DNA from: a bacterium
Lineage (GTDB): Bacteria; Cyanobacteriota; Sericytochromatia; S15B-MN24; VGJW01
Length of the DNA stretch: 8,407 nt
Assembly: GCA_021790035.1 (NCBI GenBank)
Contig: JAJYIO010000083.1
Location: 1-8,407, forward strand
Direction of reading: 5' to 3'
Of this stretch, positions 5,509-8,407 are shown one piece after another (position 1 is the first letter of the stretch; every line of letters starts with the position of its first letter). The translations under genes were made by a program, and so were the position numbers. The notes beneath the pieces were generated by a model that saw only the letters and a list, made by a program, of their open reading frames with translations, did not search any database and was not told the origin of the DNA.

Positions 5509-6882
5509 ATGCTGGTTCTTGGTGTCAACGGCGGGCTCTCGCTCGAGGAGCGAAACCCCGGCGCGGCTCTGGCGATCGACGGGAGAATCGTGGCGGCCTG
5601 CGAGGAAGAACGCTACTCGAGGATCCTCTCGGCTCCGGGCCACTTCCCACTTCGGTCCATACGAGCGTGCCTCGAGGTTGCCCGCGTCACCTTCGAGGAC
5701 ATCGCGCTGATCGTGTTGCCGATCCTCGACGGCGACGGCCAGATCACGGCCATTCGCGAGCTGTTCACCGCTCAATTCGGCTCTTGCCCGGCGATCGAGC
5801 TCGTCGGCAAGCAGGTGGCACTCGCAGCATGCGCTTTCTACAGCTCCGGGCTCTCGGAGTCGCTTGTCGTCTCGGTTGCCAGGACGACGACCGGGTCTTT
5901 CGCTTTGCTGGCGAATGCCACGAAAGAATTCGGGATCCGCACCATCGGCAGTGTGCCGTTTCCCTTGGCGGCGCACGAGTATGCGCCGCGGCCAGGACGG
6001 ATCCCTGGAGTCGAGGGCGCCCTTTGGGAGGCTTTGGAGGGCCTTCGAAGAGTGGTTCCCGGAGCGCGCCACCTTTGCATCGGGGGGGATCTCGCATTCG
6101 ACGGCGTCTCCAGCTTCGCCATTCATCGCAGTAACGTCTTCGAGGCCTTCTTCGTGTCGCCGCTGGCGGGCGATCGTGGACTGGCCATTGGCAGTGCCTA
6201 TCTCGGAGCTGCGATGCTCGGACACGGTAAGTGGCAGCTGTGGGATACCTACCTCGGGTCCTGGTATTCCGACGCCGAGATTCGCGGTGCCCTGGAGCGA
6301 AGTAGCGGCGGGTTCGAGGTCGTGGACGACCCGTGCCTCGTGGCCGCACGGATGCTCGCTTCCGGAATGACCGTCGGCTGGTACCAGGGCCGGGCCGAGG
6401 CCGGCGGTCGAGCGCTCGGAAACCGTTCCATTCTGGCTCGACCGGAGGGCTCGCGGGCGCCCGATCGTCTTGCCGAACCGGGCGATGGTTCGGCGAGCGG
6501 GAAGATTCCGGCCCGCCTGGCCGTCTTGAAGGAGCATGCAGGTGACTGGGTCGACGTGTCCCGGGAGCCAAGCTCGCCGTTCATGACGCTGGCCTTGCCG
6601 ATCCGTTCGGAAAACCTGGCCGAATTCGATCCATCGGCCGCCGAGGGCGCGATGTGGCTTCATACGGTGAGCAGCACCGGCAATGAGCTGTTTTACGACC
6701 TCCTGTATCGATATTGGAGGATGACCGGCCTTTCCGGCGTCGTCAGCGGCGATCTCGCATTGGAGGGCCGGCCGCTCGCCGAGACGCCCGAGGACGCGCT
6801 CGGGGTCTTTCGAGCGTCCGGGTTGGATGCGCTTCTGATCGGAAACTGTCTCGTGACGAAGGGCGGCCACGGCGGTGCGTGA
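5509..6882 (+). CDS. Divergent NodU/CmcH-family carbamoyltransferase-like protein
   Basis: A 457-residue protein, clearly shorter than typical NodU/CmcH/TobZ enzymes (about 550-600). The start MLVLGVNGG...GAALAIDGRIVAACEEERYSR (within 1-38) matches the N-terminal Kae1-like (ASKHA-type) domain. A GDRGLAIGSAYLGAA segment (221-235) corresponds to the GDxGxALGAA motif. The C-terminal YrdC-like domain begins near 275; WYQGRAEAGGRALGNRSILA (291-310) is a near match to the WFQGRxExGPRALGNRSILA hallmark, and TPEDAL (426-431) with GLDALLIGN (438-446) closes the domain. Family members transfer carbamoyl from carbamoyl phosphate through carbamoyl-AMP to a hydroxyl. Two changes are odd. The H-x-x-x-H metal motif falls at GKQVALAACAFY (100-111) with no histidines, and the following VDG reads VAR. 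Catalysis may be changed or lost. ATG 5509 fits the family start; an in-frame TTG at 5491 would add 6 residues. The ATG lacks a clear Shine-Dalgarno. Confidence 0.78.
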   Translation: MLVLGVNGGLSLEERNPGAALAIDGRIVAACEEERYSRILSAPGHFPLRSIRACLEVARVTFEDIALIVLPILDGDGQITAIRELFTAQFGSCPAIELVGKQVALAACAFYSSGLSESLVVSVARTTTGSFALLANATKEFGIRTIGSVPFPLAAHEYAPRPGRIPGVEGALWEALEGLRRVVPGARHLCIGGDLAFDGVSSFAIHRSNVFEAFFVSPLAGDRGLAIGSAYLGAAMLGHGKWQLWDTYLGSWYSDAEIRGALERSSGGFEVVDDPCLVAARMLASGMTVGWYQGRAEAGGRALGNRSILARPEGSRAPDRLAEPGDGSASGKIPARLAVLKEHAGDWVDVSREPSSPFMTLALPIRSENLAEFDPSAAEGAMWLHTVSSTGNELFYDLLYRYWRMTGLSGVVSGDLALEGRPLAETPEDALGVFRASGLDALLIGNCLVTKGGHGGA

Positions 6883-7645
6883 GGATCCGGTCGTTCGCCG
6901 TTCTCTCGAGCGGCTGGGGATCCCCCCTGAGGGCGTGCTCCTGGTACATGGCGCGTTCAGGGCTCTGGGGTCGGCGGGCCACGAGCTAGATCCCGTCCTG
7001 GCCGCGCTGGTCCGGCACATGGAGCCTGGGACCCTGCTCATGCCGGCGATGTCGTGGCGTTTCGTGACGGTCGACAATCCCGTGTTCGACGAGCTGGCGA
7101 CCCCGGCGAACACCGGCGCTCTGAGCGAGCGATTCCGGGTTCGCTTCGCGACGTCACGGAGCATTCACCCGACGCACTCGGTTGCTGGCATGGGACGTCT
7201 GGCGGCCTCGATTCTCGGGTCGCACCACCTGGACGATACTCCTTGCTCTGCCAGGAGCCCGTTTGGCATGCTGGCGGAGCATGATGGCTGGGTGCTCCTG
7301 CTCGGGTGCGGAATGGATAGTTGCACCCTGGTCCACCACGTCGAAGAGATGCTCGCCGCGGACACATACCTGCATCCGCCTTCCGAGCGTCAGGCCTACT
7401 GCTGCCGGAAGCGGAGCGGCCAGGAGATTGCGGTTCATGTGCGTCACCATCGCCGCCTGGCTCGAAATTTCTTTCAATTCCAGGACCGCCTGGCCGAAGA
7501 GGGAAATATGCGCGTTGCCAGGATCGACCATGCCATCTTGCGGGCTTTCAAGGCCGAAGACATGGTCCGGGCCGTTGCAGATCGCCTGCGGGAAGATCCG
7601 ACCGCGATCTTGGCCAGGCCTGGCGACCGATTCAGGATGATGTGA
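6875..7645 (+). CDS. AAC(3)-family (aminoglycoside 3-N-acetyltransferase-like) N-acetyltransferase
   Basis: A 256-residue protein matching the antibiotic N-acetyltransferase (AAC(3)/YokD) fold family, which moves an acetyl group from acetyl-CoA to an amine. VLLVHGAFRALG (21-32) matches the LVHSSLxxLG start. GTLLMPAMS (52-60) follows. NTGALSERFR (79-88), SIHPTHSVAGMG (96-107) with the conserved HPTHS, SPFGML (128-133), and VLLLGCGMDSCTLVHHVEE (140-158) are all family blocks, including the expected catalytic His (98/101 region) and Glu157/158. Despite the name, location beside a sugar aminotransferase makes acylation of a biosynthetic amino sugar more likely than drug resistance. The GTG start overlaps the preceding stop by 8 nt and has only a weak upstream GAAGGG, so translation may depend on coupling. 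Next gene starts 5 nt after its stop. Confidence 0.87.
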   Translation: MREDPVVRRSLERLGIPPEGVLLVHGAFRALGSAGHELDPVLAALVRHMEPGTLLMPAMSWRFVTVDNPVFDELATPANTGALSERFRVRFATSRSIHPTHSVAGMGRLAASILGSHHLDDTPCSARSPFGMLAEHDGWVLLLGCGMDSCTLVHHVEEMLAADTYLHPPSERQAYCCRKRSGQEIAVHVRHHRRLARNFFQFQDRLAEEGNMRVARIDHAILRAFKAEDMVRAVADRLREDPTAILARPGDRFRMM

Positions 7646-7650
7646 TTCAC

Positions 7651-8407
7651 ATGCGAGCAGCTACTTCAAGATGGCTATCATCCCTCGAGCGGTCGCCCGA
7701 CGAGTTGCGGCAGGGTCTGCTCGAGCGCTACCCTGCGTTCGCCCCCGGGTCGCTCGCCAGGTTGGCGATCGTCGGAGCGGCTGACGAGGGCGAGCGGCTG
7801 CTCTCTCTGTGCCGGTCCCGTGGCATCGAGGTCGTGGCGATTTTTGACGACGCTCCCGCTCGTGTCGGACGGGTCCTTGGCCCGTTGACCGTCGAGCCTT
7901 TCGAGGCGCTGTCCGCGCTGAACCCGGCGACGCCGGTCATCATCGCATCACACCGCCTTCTCGGGGCCTGGCAGCGGCTCCAGGATGTCGGGTTCGAGAA
8001 CGTGGCGCCGTTTGCACTGCTTCAGGTGCTCTTCCCCGAGGCCTTTCCGCCCCACGCGTTCTACGCCGGCTGGTTCGAGGAACTATCCACGAACCAGGGC
8101 CGCTACCAGAATCTGTCGAGAGAACTGGCAGACGAGCGCTCCCGCCTGGTGCTCGATGCCGTGCTGGGCTTCCGTTTGACGCTCGATCCCCGCATCCTCG
8201 ATCCGGCCATTGAATGGGAACTCTACGCGCCGAAGGGGTTGCTGCACTACTCTGATGACGAGGTTTACGTCGATGGGGGATCCTATGACGGCGACACGGT
8301 CCGGTTCTTCATAGATCGGACCGGGGGCCAGTTTTCCAGAGTCCTGGCTTTCGAACCCGACCGGGCCACTTACCTTCGGCTCGCCGAGAATTTCTCGGAC
8401 GAGCCGC
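7651..8407 (+). CDS. FkbM-family methyltransferase with N-terminal Rossmann-like domain, 3' partial
   Basis: The frame is open from ATG 7651 to the right edge (252 codons seen). An N-terminal domain of about 37-130 starts LARLAIVGAADEGERLL (36-51), then VVAIFDDAPARVG (61-73) and PVIIASHRLLG (95-105); this resembles the nucleotide-binding Rossmann-like domain that precedes many FkbM domains. After a linker rich in charged residues (about 140-190), the FkbM-type methyltransferase begins: EVYVDGGSYDGDTVRFF (204-220) is the SAM-binding motif I, and RVLAFEPD (230-237) is motif II with the ribose-binding acidic residue. The remaining methyltransferase core lies beyond the window. FkbM-type enzymes commonly O-methylate sugars or polyketide-linked hydroxyls. 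It begins 5 nt after the acetyltransferase stop; an AGGATGA at 7634-7640 is a distant ribosome-binding candidate. Family call is good; acceptor unknown. Confidence 0.85.
   Translation, partial: MRAATSRWLSSLERSPDELRQGLLERYPAFAPGSLARLAIVGAADEGERLLSLCRSRGIEVVAIFDDAPARVGRVLGPLTVEPFEALSALNPATPVIIASHRLLGAWQRLQDVGFENVAPFALLQVLFPEAFPPHAFYAGWFEELSTNQGRYQNLSRELADERSRLVLDAVLGFRLTLDPRILDPAIEWELYAPKGLLHYSDDEVYVDGGSYDGDTVRFFIDRTGGQFSRVLAFEPDRATYLRLAENFSDEP

Noticed and set aside
5335..7164. 609-codon open frame on the minus strand across the aminotransferase end, the carbamoyltransferase-like gene and the acetyltransferase start
   Set aside because: It is antisense to three genes with clear family motifs. 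Its translation is Arg/Ser/Pro-rich with no recognisable domain, as expected from high-GC antisense frames that lack stops.

Overview
The window is a piece of a high-GC bacterial chromosome or large contig. GC is visibly high, with strong G/C preference at third codon positions, GTG starts and Shine-Dalgarno sequences. No marker gene places the organism in a phylum, so none is claimed. Every supported gene lies on the + strand. The spacing is very tight: overlaps of 13, 1, 4 and 8 nt and gaps of 5, 19, 35 and about 125 nt. It therefore reads as the middle of one long operon, cut at both ends by the window. No promoter, terminator, RNA gene, mobile element or CRISPR array was seen.

Layout: (1) 2-808, an SDR-fold nucleotide-sugar epimerase/reductase-like protein without its N-terminus, with an unusual HxxxH where YxxxK is expected; (2) 796-1449, a class I SAM methyltransferase; (3) 1449-2444, an RmlB/GMD-like NDP-sugar 4,6-dehydratase; (4) 2446-2568, a doubtful 40-codon ORF filling the only sizeable gap; (5 and 6) 2570-3367 and 3364-4302, the N- and C-terminal halves of a split transketolase-like thiamine diphosphate enzyme; (7) 4338-5489, a DegT/DnrJ/EryC1/StrS PLP aminotransferase; (8) 5509-6882, a short and divergent NodU/CmcH-type carbamoyltransferase; (9) 6875-7645, an AAC(3)-family N-acetyltransferase; (10) 7651-8407, an FkbM-type methyltransferase with an N-terminal Rossmann-like domain, running off the right edge.

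Together this looks like an accessory sugar-biosynthesis and decoration module of a surface-glycan (O-antigen, capsule or exopolysaccharide) or glycosylated-metabolite locus. A plausible but unproven logic is: the 4,6-dehydratase makes a 4-keto-6-deoxy NDP-sugar; the split transketolase-like enzyme moves a two-carbon unit to or from a keto sugar; the aminotransferase installs an amine; the AAC(3)-like enzyme acylates it; and the methyltransferases and carbamoyltransferase-like protein decorate hydroxyls. No glycosyltransferase, flippase, polymerase or polyketide gene lies in the window, so the destination of the sugar is unknown.

The most unusual items are the split transketolase inside a sugar-tailoring operon, the carbamoyltransferase homologue that seems to have lost its metal-binding histidines, and the SDR with the altered catalytic motif.
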